Below, one piece after another: positions 51,725 through 60,992 of a stretch of 64,000 nt of DNA (positions within the stretch are counted from its first letter, which is position 1; every line of letters starts with the position of its first letter). This DNA comes from Terriglobia bacterium (GTDB lineage: Bacteria > Acidobacteriota > Terriglobia > JAIQFV01), in the NCBI GenBank assembly GCA_020073085.1, contig JAIQFV010000008.1, forward strand, positions 124,001-188,000, written 5' to 3'. Position numbers and translations under genes: made by a program. The notes beneath the pieces were generated by a model. The model was not told the DNA's origin. It was given only the letters and a program-made list of their open reading frames with translations, and did no database searches.

Positions 51725-54253
51725 ATGGGCCGCCCAAACTGGACCAAGAGAGCAGGACTGACGGGGGCTTTGAGCCTGGCTACAGCCCTGATCCTCTCAG
51801 GCATGCCAGCATCCCCCGGTGCGGAGGACCGCCCACCGGCAGCCATCGTGGATGGAAGGGCGGTCCTTCTCGATCTGGCTCAAGTCTCCATTGATCCTCG
51901 AAATACTCTTAAGATCAGGGAAGTCAACATCGATCGCGATGCCCTTCATCTGACCTTGCATCGGGGTATTGTCGCCTTCCTCACGCCTGTCCTCGGACGC
52001 ATCACGGGAGCAGTTTTTATCGGAGATGGGGAAATCCTGGTCATCCCGCCCAACCGGATCGAGAAGTTTCAGCTCAACAAGTTTACAAACTCCCCTGTTT
52101 TGACGGAGAGATTTTCCTCTGCCGTCCTGAGGTTCACCGACAACACATTCGACGAAATCATCAGGGGGGCCGAGGAGACCGTTTCGCCGGAACCCGGCGA
52201 ACTGAGTTTGAAGAGTGCCTGGGGGGATGCGATTCGGTCGCTTTCCACAAATCTGAATTACCGAATCCTCCAGGATCTCCTCGCCACCAACCCCCATCCT
52301 TTCTTCCAGGCGTCTCTGAATGGCCGAACCCAGGGATGGTTTGAAGCCCTCTTCGACGAACGGTCCTACGAACCGGTGCTCCTCGGAAATGTCACTCATG
52401 AACGAGAGATCAATTACGCCGACATATGGTCTTCGTTCTCCGCACGGCCCTCAAAATCGGGCCGGCCGCCGGCAAGTCTGGATGAGCTTTCGGAATACCA
52501 CATGACTACGGTGTCCGTAGAGACCACTATTAATGAGGATGCCCTGGTGACGGCGACCGCCCGCCTGGATTTGAAACCGACGGTTGAGGGAGAACGTTTG
52601 CTGCCTTTTGAACTCTCACGGGGGCTCAAAGTGGCTTCCGTCGAAGACGGAGACCATCATCCCCTTGATTTCTTCCAAAACAGTCTGCTGGAAGGCCATG
52701 AAATCGCCCAGCGAGGTAACGACGTCATTTATGTCCTCTTGGACCGGCCGACCCGGAAGGATGAGCCTCTCACCCTGGTTTTCAAATATTCGGGTGATGT
52801 CATCACCAATCTCGGAGATGGAATCTATTTTGTCGGAGCGCGCGGCACGTGGTATCCCAATCATGGCCTTTCGGACGCTGCCCTGTATCGCTTGAAGTTT
52901 CATTATCCCGCCACCATGACCCTGGTCGCTACGGGAAATCTGATCAGCGAGACTACCGAGGGTGGCCAAAAGACTTCGGAATGGGACTCCGGATGTACCA
53001 TTGGAGTGGCTGGATTCAACCTGGGTGATTATCTGACTAAAGGCCAGAAAGTCGATGATGTCGATGTGGAGGTTTTTGCGAACCGGGGACTTGAAGCCGT
53101 TGTACATAATCTGCAGTTGCGTCTCGATCAGCTCCGCGCTGCGCGCATCGCCGCCTTGCAACAGTCGCGATCCCGTAACTCACCCCCTCCTCTGTTCTCC
53201 GACCCTGTCATCTTCCCTTCGATCAACACGCAGACGATCCTGACCAATGTGATCAATGACACCGCCTCGGCGCTCCAGATCCTTGAATCATGGTTCGGGC
53301 CTTATCCTTACAAGAAGCTGGCGATTTCACAAATCCCGGGCCGTTTCGGCCAGGGGTGGCCCTCCTTGTGTTATGTCTCCACCCTCACTTTCTTGCCCCG
53401 GGAACAGCAGCTCGCCTTGGGATTGAACCAGGACTCCCAATTCACGTTTTCCCAGTTGATGCGTGCTCATGAAATCGCTCATCAGTGGTGGGGCAATATG
53501 GTGGGAACACAGAGCTACCACGACACCTGGCTGATGGAGGGGATGGCGAATTATGCGGCCCGCATCTATGCCGCGAGCAAGGATACGAAGGAAGGGGGTT
53601 TGACCGAGGCCATGCGCCACCTGAAATTTCACCTGCTCGAGAAGGATAAGGAGGGTCAGTCCATCGAGAGCGCGGGGCCCATCTGGCTGGGTTGGAGACT
53701 GTATTCCTCCAAGAGCCCTACCGGGTACCAGGAGGTTGTCTACGGAAAGGGCGCCTGGGTCTTGCACATGTTGCGAATGATGATGCGCGATCCGCAATCC
53801 CAATCTGATGATCGTTTCATCCGGACGATGAAGGCCTTCCTGACCCAGTTCAAGAATCAGGCCGCTTCGACCGACGATTTTAAAAGAACCATTGAGCAGC
53901 ACATGATACCGGCTATGGACCTGGATGGAAATCGAAAATTGGACTGGTTCTTCGATGAGTGGGTCAAGGACGTCGGCATCCCGGAATACCAGCTGACTTA
54001 TTCCCTCTCAGGGTCTTCGGAAAAGGGATACATGATTTCCGGGAAAATCTTGCAGTCTGCAGTCCCCCCCTCGTTTGAAATGCCCGTTCCGATCTTCGCT
54101 CACTACGGAAACCGGTCTGTTCAGGTCGGGGTGGCAAATGTGTCCGGCGAGGAAACTCCGTTCCGCATCCGCCTGACCGGGTCAAAATCCCGGCCCTCCA
54201 AGATTACTTTAAACGAAAACGAATCAGTACTCTGCGTCGTAAAGTCCAAATAG
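51725..54253 (+). CDS. M1-family metallopeptidase, secreted
   Basis: 842 residues if started at ATG 51725, which directly precedes a signal peptide (GALSLATALILSGMPASPGA). The zinc site is complete: H582-E583-IA-H586 in HEIAHQWWGN with the third ligand E605 in WLMEGMANY (HEXXH-X18-E). The substrate-proximal GxMEN-like segment is divergent (RFGQGWPSLCYVS). About 450 residues of beta-rich N-terminal region precede the catalytic domain. A C-terminal domain of about 110 residues follows it. Likely an envelope or periplasmic aminopeptidase; the substrate is not predictable. The RBS is poor, so the exact start is uncertain. Confidence 0.88.
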   Translation: MGRPNWTKRAGLTGALSLATALILSGMPASPGAEDRPPAAIVDGRAVLLDLAQVSIDPRNTLKIREVNIDRDALHLTLHRGIVAFLTPVLGRITGAVFIGDGEILVIPPNRIEKFQLNKFTNSPVLTERFSSAVLRFTDNTFDEIIRGAEETVSPEPGELSLKSAWGDAIRSLSTNLNYRILQDLLATNPHPFFQASLNGRTQGWFEALFDERSYEPVLLGNVTHEREINYADIWSSFSARPSKSGRPPASLDELSEYHMTTVSVETTINEDALVTATARLDLKPTVEGERLLPFELSRGLKVASVEDGDHHPLDFFQNSLLEGHEIAQRGNDVIYVLLDRPTRKDEPLTLVFKYSGDVITNLGDGIYFVGARGTWYPNHGLSDAALYRLKFHYPATMTLVATGNLISETTEGGQKTSEWDSGCTIGVAGFNLGDYLTKGQKVDDVDVEVFANRGLEAVVHNLQLRLDQLRAARIAALQQSRSRNSPPPLFSDPVIFPSINTQTILTNVINDTASALQILESWFGPYPYKKLAISQIPGRFGQGWPSLCYVSTLTFLPREQQLALGLNQDSQFTFSQLMRAHEIAHQWWGNMVGTQSYHDTWLMEGMANYAARIYAASKDTKEGGLTEAMRHLKFHLLEKDKEGQSIESAGPIWLGWRLYSSKSPTGYQEVVYGKGAWVLHMLRMMMRDPQSQSDDRFIRTMKAFLTQFKNQAASTDDFKRTIEQHMIPAMDLDGNRKLDWFFDEWVKDVGIPEYQLTYSLSGSSEKGYMISGKILQSAVPPSFEMPVPIFAHYGNRSVQVGVANVSGEETPFRIRLTGSKSRPSKITLNENESVLCVVKSK

Positions 54254-54322
54254 CGCGGGGGCTTCGGTTCAGTCCGGGCCCTCTCCTGATCAAGCGGCGC
54301 CCCCGGTTTGGAAGGATTCTCC

Positions 54323-55261
54323 TTGAACTCTGTCATTGAAGTTCAGAATCTCATGAAACTGTTTCATCCCAAGCGGGGCCTGAGCACGCGCGCTTTGGAT
54401 GGAATCTCCTTTGAAGTGAACCGGGGCGAGATTTTCGGATTGCTGGGGCCCAACGGTGCGGGCAAGTCCACGTTGGTGCGGATTTTGACGACGATCACGC
54501 GGCCCACCTCCGGAACCGCCCGCGTCATGGGTCATGATGTGGTCCGCTCACCCCTGGAAGCCCGGCGGCAGCTGGCTGTCGTCCTTCAAGAGACGGCCGT
54601 GGAGATGCTCTTGACGGTTCGCGACAATCTTCTCATTTATGGGCACCTCCATCAACAGCCCTCCGCCCTCATAAGGCAGCGTATGGATTCCGTGCTTGAT
54701 CGATTTGGGCTTCGCGAGAAACAGCACGAAAAGGTGAACGACCTGAGCGTGGGCATGAGACGCCGCCTTCAAGTAGCGAAGGTGTTTATGGTGGACTCCC
54801 CTATCGTCTTTCTGGATGAAGCCACCACGGGCATGGATCCGCTCATCAAGCGGGAGACCCTGAGCTTGATTCGCGACGAGGCCCGTCGGGGGCGAACCAT
54901 CTTTCTCACGACGCAACTGCTGGATGAGGCCGAGGAACTCTGCCACCGGATCGTCATCATCAATCGCGGAAGAGTCGTCGCAAGCGGGAATATGGACGCA
55001 CTTCGCTCCCTGGCTTCGAAGATGTTCCGCGTGACCTTAACCCTTGCTCACCCGACACCGGCTGTCTACGAATCCCTCCGCGCCTGGGATCCAGTATCCC
55101 TCGAGTCTGACGGCAACAGTGTCGAGATGACTTTCAAAGGCGAAGAGTCCCATTTGCTGGCCAAAATGGCCGACCTCGCGTCCCGTTGCCCGATCGTGCG
55201 TTTCGAAATCCATGGCGCTGACCTCGAAGACATCTTCGTGGAGCTGCTGGAAGGAAAGTAA
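54323..55261 (+). CDS. ABC-2 exporter ATPase (DrrA-like)
   Basis: 312 residues from TTG 54323, chosen for GAAGGA six bases upstream; TTG 54308 is in frame. Walker A GPNGAGKSTLVR, Q-loop VVLQETAVEMLLTV, signature LSVGMRRRLQVAK, Walker B IVFLDEATTGMDP, H-loop region FLTTQLLDEAEEL. The C-terminal 90 residues resemble the DrrA-type extension. It energises export with the permease encoded next. Substrates of this family include antibiotics, polysaccharides and lipids; none can be chosen here. Confidence 0.93.
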   Translation: MNSVIEVQNLMKLFHPKRGLSTRALDGISFEVNRGEIFGLLGPNGAGKSTLVRILTTITRPTSGTARVMGHDVVRSPLEARRQLAVVLQETAVEMLLTVRDNLLIYGHLHQQPSALIRQRMDSVLDRFGLREKQHEKVNDLSVGMRRRLQVAKVFMVDSPIVFLDEATTGMDPLIKRETLSLIRDEARRGRTIFLTTQLLDEAEELCHRIVIINRGRVVASGNMDALRSLASKMFRVTLTLAHPTPAVYESLRAWDPVSLESDGNSVEMTFKGEESHLLAKMADLASRCPIVRFEIHGADLEDIFVELLEGK

Positions 55262-55347
55262 GTTCTCAGGCCCCCAGCCCGGGCGGATCGCAAGGCTCGG
55301 CGACCGCGAAGCTGGGGAGGGTGAACACAGACCTGGAGGTGGTTTTC

Positions 55348-56112
55348 TTGAGAGGAATTCTCTCCGTCTTGTATCGCGATTCCCGGATCCGGTTTACCAA
55401 CCTGGCATGGTTGTTTTGGGATCTTTTCGTGCCCATCGCCTACCTCCTCATTTTTGGCCTGGGATTTCAGAGGGCGCTGGGAGGAGAGTTTCGCCTGGCG
55501 GGGGAGGTCACCGACTATACGTCATTTTTTCTGGCGGGTGTTCTCGCCATGACGACGTTTGGGATTGCTATGAACACCTCCTACAGCTTTTTCCTGGAGC
55601 GCGATTCAGGGATCTTTTACGAGTGGCTCACGTATCCCATCAGCCGCCGTGAATACGTGCTGGGCAAGATCCTCTTCAACCTCCTCTTGAGCCTGGTGGG
55701 GGCCGGGCTGGTGATCCTATTGGGGGCGGGGCTCATGTCGACCCACATTCGCCTGAGGTGGATGCCGATCACCTTGCTGAATGTTATCGTGGGCACGGCC
55801 GGCTGGTTCTTCTTCTTTGCCATCTTTGCCCTTCGGATACGGCGCAATGATGCGTTCAACTCGTTCACCAGCATCTGTTACATCGTGCTTCTGTTCCTGA
55901 GCAGCATGTTCTACCCCCTGGATCCCTTGCCGTACTGGTTCAGAACCGCGGCTTATTTGAACCCGGTCACCTGGCAGGTGGATCTGTTCCGCTTTTCGTT
56001 GATCGGTTATGGGAAGGCGGGGGTGTTGATGTGGGAGGCCATCGCTTTTCTGCTGTTCACTCTGATGGCCTTCGCAGGAGCGGTCCATACCGTGAATCGT
56101 GCAGGTTCGTAG
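55348..56112 (+). CDS. ABC-2 type permease
   Basis: 254 residues from TTG 55348, which has GGAGG at 55334-55338. GTG 55321 is an alternative with GGGGAGG abutting it, too close for normal use. Six helices are visible: LAWLFWDLFVPIAYLLIFGLG, FFLAGVLAMTTFGIAMN, ILFNLLLSLVGAGLVILLGAG, LLNVIVGTAGWFFFFAIFAL, ICYIVLLFLSSMFYPLDPLP and AIAFLLFTLMAFAGAV. The cytosolic coupling segment ERDSGIFYEWLTYPISRREY is typical. It forms an exporter with the ATPase at 54323. Confidence 0.9.
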   Translation: MRGILSVLYRDSRIRFTNLAWLFWDLFVPIAYLLIFGLGFQRALGGEFRLAGEVTDYTSFFLAGVLAMTTFGIAMNTSYSFFLERDSGIFYEWLTYPISRREYVLGKILFNLLLSLVGAGLVILLGAGLMSTHIRLRWMPITLLNVIVGTAGWFFFFAIFALRIRRNDAFNSFTSICYIVLLFLSSMFYPLDPLPYWFRTAAYLNPVTWQVDLFRFSLIGYGKAGVLMWEAIAFLLFTLMAFAGAVHTVNRAGS

Positions 56113-56151
56113 AACCGGGCTGGCGGGGCGGCTCGATGAGCCTTCTGTGGC

Positions 56152-57234
56152 TTACCTCTGACCCCCCTCACGAATCTGGACCAGGCGGTGGGCGCTCTTT
56201 CGTATGACTTCCGGGATGTTCTTGTTTTTCCCAAGCGCCTTGAGATCCCTCGCCATCAAGCGATTCAGGAGTGTCAGCGTCACCCCGACGGGCGAGCGCG
56301 AATTCCGGACGAGGTTATGAAGGATACTGTAATTCTTGGCCCAGGAACGCGATTGACCGACCAACCGCAGGACCTCCTCGTTCACATTCCTCATCTGGGA
56401 GATCGCCTCGATTTCGTTTTCGGAGATCTTGGGTGACAGCAGCACGGCCCGCGAAACCACCTTATTGGAATCCCGAATAAGGATCAATCGCTCATCGCGT
56501 GACCCTTTGATGGCCGCCTGGACTCGCTCGGCAATGGGCATGCGCGCGATCTTCTGCAAGAGCGTGACCCGCTCTCCACTGACCTCTTCCCCATCCTGCT
56601 CCAGCAGGTGGGCAGTGGCCTCCACCACTGCCTCCGGAGACTGGTCGGTGGACAGCGGATGCGGCTCGACGAATTCAATGGATGCTTCCGAAGAGGCAGG
56701 AGTCGCTTCGCCGTACTCTTCGGCAGGAGAGAAGGGAGCTACCGGTACAAAGGTGTTCTGCTTCTCAAAAAACTCCACCCGAACTTCTCCCAGGCGCCGA
56801 CGGGTGTCCGGCGTGTTGTTTGGATTCTTTTCCAGGGCCTCGAGGATTTCAGGATAACGAAGGATCCGCATCAGGTTGATCAAAATGGCATCAATCAGAT
56901 GGGCTTCCACCTCGGCCGCCAGCCGTGCGATGACCCGGTCTGGAGCGGCGGTGTTCAGAATGATCCCTTCGATCAACTGCGGGGAGCGAAACGGGGGACG
57001 GCCAAAGAAATCAAAGATGGATTCGGAAGTGAAAGAACTTTCCAGGATGTGCTTCAGGATGTCCTCGGGAAAGGCATCCAGAGACTTTCGAGCCTCCTGG
57101 GCAAGAGTCTCGTCGGGATCGTCGGCGAGAAACACCAGGATTTCGATCAGCTCTTCCCGCGAAACCGGCAATACCCCTCGGGCCGCCGCCTTTTTTACGG
57201 AGGGGGCGATCTCACCTAGCTTGATTTGTTCCAA
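56152..57234 (-). CDS. helical-repeat protein of unknown function (HEAT/DUF2336-like)
   Basis: 360 residues starting at TTG 57234. It is almost all helical, with short repeats such as LVFLADDPDETLAQEARKSL and LIDAILINLMRILRYPEILE, and again LLQKIARMPIAERVQAAIKG, DERLILIRDSNKVVSRAVLL, LGRSWA-like and SILHNLVRNSRSPVGVTLTL. An acidic, disordered linker (about 165-210) divides two helical halves. No catalytic motif or signal peptide is visible. The pattern recalls DUF2336/HEAT-type repeat proteins. It probably acts as a scaffold in the cytosol. It is followed downstream by the convergent ABC permease and lies 69 bases from rodZ on the same strand. Confidence 0.7.
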   Translation of the reverse strand: MEQIKLGEIAPSVKKAAARGVLPVSREELIEILVFLADDPDETLAQEARKSLDAFPEDILKHILESSFTSESIFDFFGRPPFRSPQLIEGIILNTAAPDRVIARLAAEVEAHLIDAILINLMRILRYPEILEALEKNPNNTPDTRRRLGEVRVEFFEKQNTFVPVAPFSPAEEYGEATPASSEASIEFVEPHPLSTDQSPEAVVEATAHLLEQDGEEVSGERVTLLQKIARMPIAERVQAAIKGSRDERLILIRDSNKVVSRAVLLSPKISENEIEAISQMRNVNEEVLRLVGQSRSWAKNYSILHNLVRNSRSPVGVTLTLLNRLMARDLKALGKNKNIPEVIRKSAHRLVQIREGGQR

Positions 57235-57303
57235 AAATGCATAGCCGATGGCTGTTCTCCGAGATCCAGGATCGAGTGTTGTGATCCCTCATGGGATGAT
57301 TGT

Positions 57304-58290
57304 CTAGGGACGAGCAGGCCGCGCGTATGTAACTGATTTCACCTCGCCCGAACGTCCCAGCGGTGGCAGGGTCTTGCCGTCCATCGTAAGGGTCACGCCC
57401 CCGGCGTTTCCGCAGACAATTTCGAGCTTCTCTTTTGCAGTGAAATGCAACGTTTCCTTGGAGAGCATGATTTTGCGGTAGATTTCTGTTCCATCCCGGC
57501 GAACCGACAGCCAGGTATTCTCCTTCGCCACGATTTGGATGGTTATCGGACCCTTCCCCCGGCTCACGACCATATCCTCTGCCGGCTTATTGTCGGGTGA
57601 ACCGGTGGATGCCGGTTGAGAGGACGCCGATGGCTGTTTCTTTTCCTCAACCGCCGGGACGGGCTGCCCCCGGGAGGCTTGCGACGCTGCTGGCTCTGGC
57701 TTTGAAGCAGTGGGAGAGGCGGACGACGAAGAGGTTTCGGGAGATGTCCCGGAACCCGGGGTTTGTTCACTGCCAGGATTGGGCGGAAGCACTGCCGGCA
57801 CGGCCGATTTCTCCGACGGGGATGCCTGAGAGGATGGTGGATTCTGGACAACAGCCGGGGAGGGTTGGACACTGGCATTCTCGGCCCCTGCCCTCTCAGG
57901 AGGTTTCACCCGGTTGGAACGAAGATAGAAAAGGGTAGCCGCGACCACGATCACCACGAGAGCAATCGCCGCGGGGACATATCTTCCGGTCGACCTCGAA
58001 CCTTCTGCGGGAGCAGGCTTATCGACCGGGAGAAGCTGCAAATCAGGCCCCCGCTTCTGCTTCAAAAGGTTTTCGTACTCAGACAACAATCCCCGCTCGT
58101 CCGCGCCGCAACACCTGGCATAGGCCTTGATAAATCCCCGGTTAAACACACCTCCCGGGAGGGTCTCGAAATTATCAGCCTCCAAGGCCTCGATGAAATG
58201 AGGGTTAATCTTGGATAGGTGGGACACATCCTCGACCGAAAGTCCCTTTAGTTCACGGATTTGTTTAAGATGCTCGCCAAAAGATGCCAT
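57304..58290 (-). CDS. rodZ: cytoskeletal/cell-shape protein RodZ
   Basis: 328 residues. The N-terminal HTH_25 domain at about 1-75 (FGEHLKQIRELKGLSVEDVS; RGFIKAYARCCGADERGL) contacts MreB in RodZ. A single helix follows at about 106-126 (VPAAIALVVIVVAATLFYL). A long Pro/Ser/Ala-rich region leads to the C-terminal DUF4115 domain (about 250-320, ITIQIVAKENTWLSVRRDGT; LEIVCGNAGGVTLTMDGK). It helps set rod shape in other bacteria. GAAT-rich upstream sequence includes no clear RBS. It is divergent from the microcompartment gene. Confidence 0.9.
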   Translation of the reverse strand: MASFGEHLKQIRELKGLSVEDVSHLSKINPHFIEALEADNFETLPGGVFNRGFIKAYARCCGADERGLLSEYENLLKQKRGPDLQLLPVDKPAPAEGSRSTGRYVPAAIALVVIVVAATLFYLRSNRVKPPERAGAENASVQPSPAVVQNPPSSQASPSEKSAVPAVLPPNPGSEQTPGSGTSPETSSSSASPTASKPEPAASQASRGQPVPAVEEKKQPSASSQPASTGSPDNKPAEDMVVSRGKGPITIQIVAKENTWLSVRRDGTEIYRKIMLSKETLHFTAKEKLEIVCGNAGGVTLTMDGKTLPPLGRSGEVKSVTYARPARP

Positions 58291-58500
58291 GAGCCCACTC
58301 TCGCTGAATTTACGCCAATCTTAGGAGAAAGGCTCAAGACTGTCAACAAAGCAAACCCCGCGCCGGTTCCCCGGGGAATGTCGCTCCCTCGACCTTGCAG
58401 TCTCCATTCTCCTTGACGTTCGATTTCCTGCGATGATAACGTATCGCTGATTCATTGAGAATTGCTGCCAGTCCGGAATCCACTCGCGCACTCAGAAAGA

Positions 58501-58812
58501 ATGGCCACCCCTATGGATGCACTCGGCATGATCGAAACCAAAGGCCTGGTCGGAGCGATTGAAGCCTCCGATGCCATGGTCAAATGTGCCAACGTCATCC
58601 TCGTTGGCAAACAATATATCGGGGCCGGATACGTGACTGTTTTCGTGCGGGGCGATGTGGGCGCGGTGAAAGCGGCCACGGACGCCGGAGCAGCGGCCGC
58701 GCGGCGGATCGGCGAACTGATCAGCGTGCATGTGATCCCTCGACTTCACGAGGAGGCGGAAAAACTGATCCCGTCTGGCGGCAAAGAGACAAATCCGAAG
58801 AAGGCCAAGTAA
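58501..58812 (+). CDS. bacterial microcompartment shell protein (BMC-H)
   Basis: 103 residues from ATG 58501. A single BMC domain is complete: [60 protein letters not shown] and [12 protein letters not shown], the PduA/EutM/CcmK hexamer type. A short basic tail ends the protein. Shell hexamers tile the facets of protein organelles. Only the aldehyde dehydrogenase next to it fits a microcompartment role; no pentamer (BMC-P), trimer (BMC-T), phosphotransacylase or signature enzyme is seen in the remaining window. Purine-rich CAGAAAGA precedes the ATG. Confidence 0.93.
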   Translation: MATPMDALGMIETKGLVGAIEASDAMVKCANVILVGKQYIGAGYVTVFVRGDVGAVKAATDAGAAAARRIGELISVHVIPRLHEEAEKLIPSGGKETNPKKAK

Positions 58813-58856
58813 TCCAGATCGATTTCCTCTGACCACGTTATTCCCGAGTTGACCCC

Positions 58857-60593
58857 ATGACCACTTTGCTTCGCGATGCAGACTTGTTGGCGATCCAGGA
58901 GGTTCGTGACCTCATGGCACGTGCCGTAGAGGCGCAGAAGATCCTTGCTGAATTCACCCAGGAGAAGGTGGATGCCATCGTCGCGGCGATGGCCCGTGCC
59001 GCCCAGGAGGCCTCGGTATCTCTGGCCCAGGCGGCCCACGACGAAACGGGATTTGGAAATGTGCCCGATAAGACGATCAAGAACCAATTCTGCTGCATCA
59101 ATCTCTACGAAGCGATCAAAGACATGAAAACGGTGGGGATCCTTCGTCAAGATCGCGAAAAGAAGATCTGGGAGGTGGCCTCTCCGTTGGGGGTCGTCGC
59201 CGCCATTATCCCCTCCACCAACCCCACGTCGACAACGATTTTCAAGGCGCTGATCTCAGTAAAGGCACGGAATGCGGCCGTCATCAGCCCTCATCCGTCT
59301 GCGAAACGCTGTATCCTCGAAACGACGCGGATCCTCAGCGAGGCGGCCCGGGGGGCGGGCGCCCCCGATGGGATTTTAGGATGCCTGACCAACCCTACCC
59401 TCGAAGCCACCCAGGAGTTGATGTCCCATCGCCGCACTGCCGTCATCCTCGCCACGGGAGGTCACGGTTTGGTTAAAGCGGCCTACAGTTCGGGCCGCCC
59501 TGCTTTCGGGGTCGGGCCCGGCAACGTTCCGGCCTACATCGAACAAACCGCCAATGTCGCCAAGGCCGTCCGGGATGTCATTAATGGCAAGACCTTTGAC
59601 TACGGGACACTCTGCTCCTCGGAACAGTCACTGATTTGCGACGAAGCCATCAAGGACGCGGTCATCGAGGAGTGTAAAAGGAATGGCGCCTATTTCTTGA
59701 GTGACGATGAAATCGCGAAGGTATCCCGCGTTGTCGTCACCGAGAAATTCACAGCCAATCCGATGATTGTCGGTAAGCCCGCCCCTTACATCGCTGAGCA
59801 GGCGGGTTTCCACGTCCCCCCAACGACACGCGTGCTGATCGCTTCTCTTGCGGGTGTGGGGAAGAAGTATCCGCTTTCAATTGAAAAGCTGTCTCCCGTG
59901 CTGTCGTTTTATGTGGTTAAAGACTGGCGTGAGGGCTGCGAGCGCTGCGTCGAGGTCCTGAATTTCGGTGGTTTGGGGCATACGCTGGCTTTGCATTGCA
60001 ATGACGAATCCATCGTCCGCGAATTCGCCTTGCGCAAACCTGTGTTCCGGTTGGTGGTGAATACTCTGGCCTCCATCGGGGCCGTCGGTTCTACGACAGG
60101 ATTGTTCCCTTCCATGACCCTCGGCTGCGGGGCGCCGGGCGGCAATATCACCTCCGACAACATCTCTCCGATGCATTTGATCAACATCCGGCGCGTCGCC
60201 TTTGAGCTGAGGGAATATCAAGCCTCGGCCGCCCACCGAAGCGTGGCATCCCCGACGACGGCCGTAGTCGGAAATCCGGATCGGGAACTTATCGCCTCCG
60301 TCATCGACCGATTTCTTGCCAGCAAGGGGGCTATGGTGATGGCATCCTCGGGGGGCGTTGCTCCTTCGTCCACCCCGAATCCCTCAGCGGAGACCTCATC
60401 ACCAGAAAAAAAAACTTTTGATCCGCCACATCGGATAGCGTCCACTGACCATCATCCCGTCGATTTCGTCAGTGAGGCCGATGTGAGGCGGGCAGTTGAA
60501 TCCAACGAAAAGATCGCCATCCACGGCAAAACCATCGTCACCCCCGCCGCCCGAGACCTCGCCGAAGCGCACGACGTCCTGATCCGGGTTTAG
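58857..60593 (+). CDS. CoA-acylating aldehyde dehydrogenase, microcompartment type
   Basis: 578 residues. ALDH fold with NAD-site features IIPSTNPTSTTIFKALISVK and TGGHGLVKAAYSSGRPAFGV, and catalytic C253 in FDYGTLCSSEQS, typical of EutE/PduP-like CoA-acylating enzymes that convert an aldehyde, CoA and NAD+ to acyl-CoA. Such enzymes are 450-500 residues; here about 80 residues are added at the C-terminus after a Ser/Pro linker. The extension includes FVSEADVRRAVESNEKIAIH and IVTPAARDLAEAHDVLIRV, similar to a short module found in other microcompartment proteins such as EutT. It may target the enzyme to the shell protein encoded 44 bases upstream. Targeting is inferred. Confidence 0.88.
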   Translation: MTTLLRDADLLAIQEVRDLMARAVEAQKILAEFTQEKVDAIVAAMARAAQEASVSLAQAAHDETGFGNVPDKTIKNQFCCINLYEAIKDMKTVGILRQDREKKIWEVASPLGVVAAIIPSTNPTSTTIFKALISVKARNAAVISPHPSAKRCILETTRILSEAARGAGAPDGILGCLTNPTLEATQELMSHRRTAVILATGGHGLVKAAYSSGRPAFGVGPGNVPAYIEQTANVAKAVRDVINGKTFDYGTLCSSEQSLICDEAIKDAVIEECKRNGAYFLSDDEIAKVSRVVVTEKFTANPMIVGKPAPYIAEQAGFHVPPTTRVLIASLAGVGKKYPLSIEKLSPVLSFYVVKDWREGCERCVEVLNFGGLGHTLALHCNDESIVREFALRKPVFRLVVNTLASIGAVGSTTGLFPSMTLGCGAPGGNITSDNISPMHLINIRRVAFELREYQASAAHRSVASPTTAVVGNPDRELIASVIDRFLASKGAMVMASSGGVAPSSTPNPSAETSSPEKKTFDPPHRIASTDHHPVDFVSEADVRRAVESNEKIAIHGKTIVTPAARDLAEAHDVLIRV

Positions 60594-60607
60594 CCTCGAT
60601 TCCGAGG
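60594..60607. terminator. short palindrome after aldehyde dehydrogenase
   Basis: CCTCG-ATTC-CGAGG directly follows the stop codon, in the gap between two convergent genes. The stem is only 5 bp and no U-tract follows. Weak support for a terminator. Confidence 0.2.
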
Positions 60608-60673
60608 ACAGCCCTCCCACCGGGCGATCACCCGCCGTGAACGAAACCTCGCGGGAACAACCTGATTGAATCA

Positions 60674-60868
60674 TTATGCGGCGGGGGGATGCCTGAGAGG
60701 AACAGGGTCCAGGACAACTATCAATAGAGTTGCCAACGGGCCAAAGAACAACGAGGCGATCCACCATGCCAGACGACTTCTCCCTTTACCCTCAGCCAGG
60801 CCCGCGTTAATCAAGGAGAGCGTGAACCATCCCACAGCAAACTTGCTGGTGTCTTGTGGAATTGTCAT
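60674..60868 (-). CDS. small membrane protein, unknown
   Basis: 64 residues from ATG 60868, with AAAGGA seven bases upstream, which supports real translation. It contains one hydrophobic stretch near 6-22 (FAVGWFTLSLINAGLA), a basic turn GKGRSRLAWW and a second helix (IASLFFGPLATLLIVVLDP). The layout of two short helices around GRSRxxWW is common in small bacterial membrane proteins without known function. It stands alone between the aldehyde dehydrogenase and the desaturase. Confidence 0.6.
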   Translation of the reverse strand: MTIPQDTSKFAVGWFTLSLINAGLAEGKGRSRLAWWIASLFFGPLATLLIVVLDPVPLRHPPAA

Positions 60869-60992
60869 CGCCAAATCCTTTCAGGTGTTTGAGGAACTCC
60901 ACCCATCGACCTAATCCGAATACCGGAAGCTCAGGTACCGGGGATTGGAGAAAACAGCTCACAAGATAAATGATTGTCATCCTGCCCATTTC

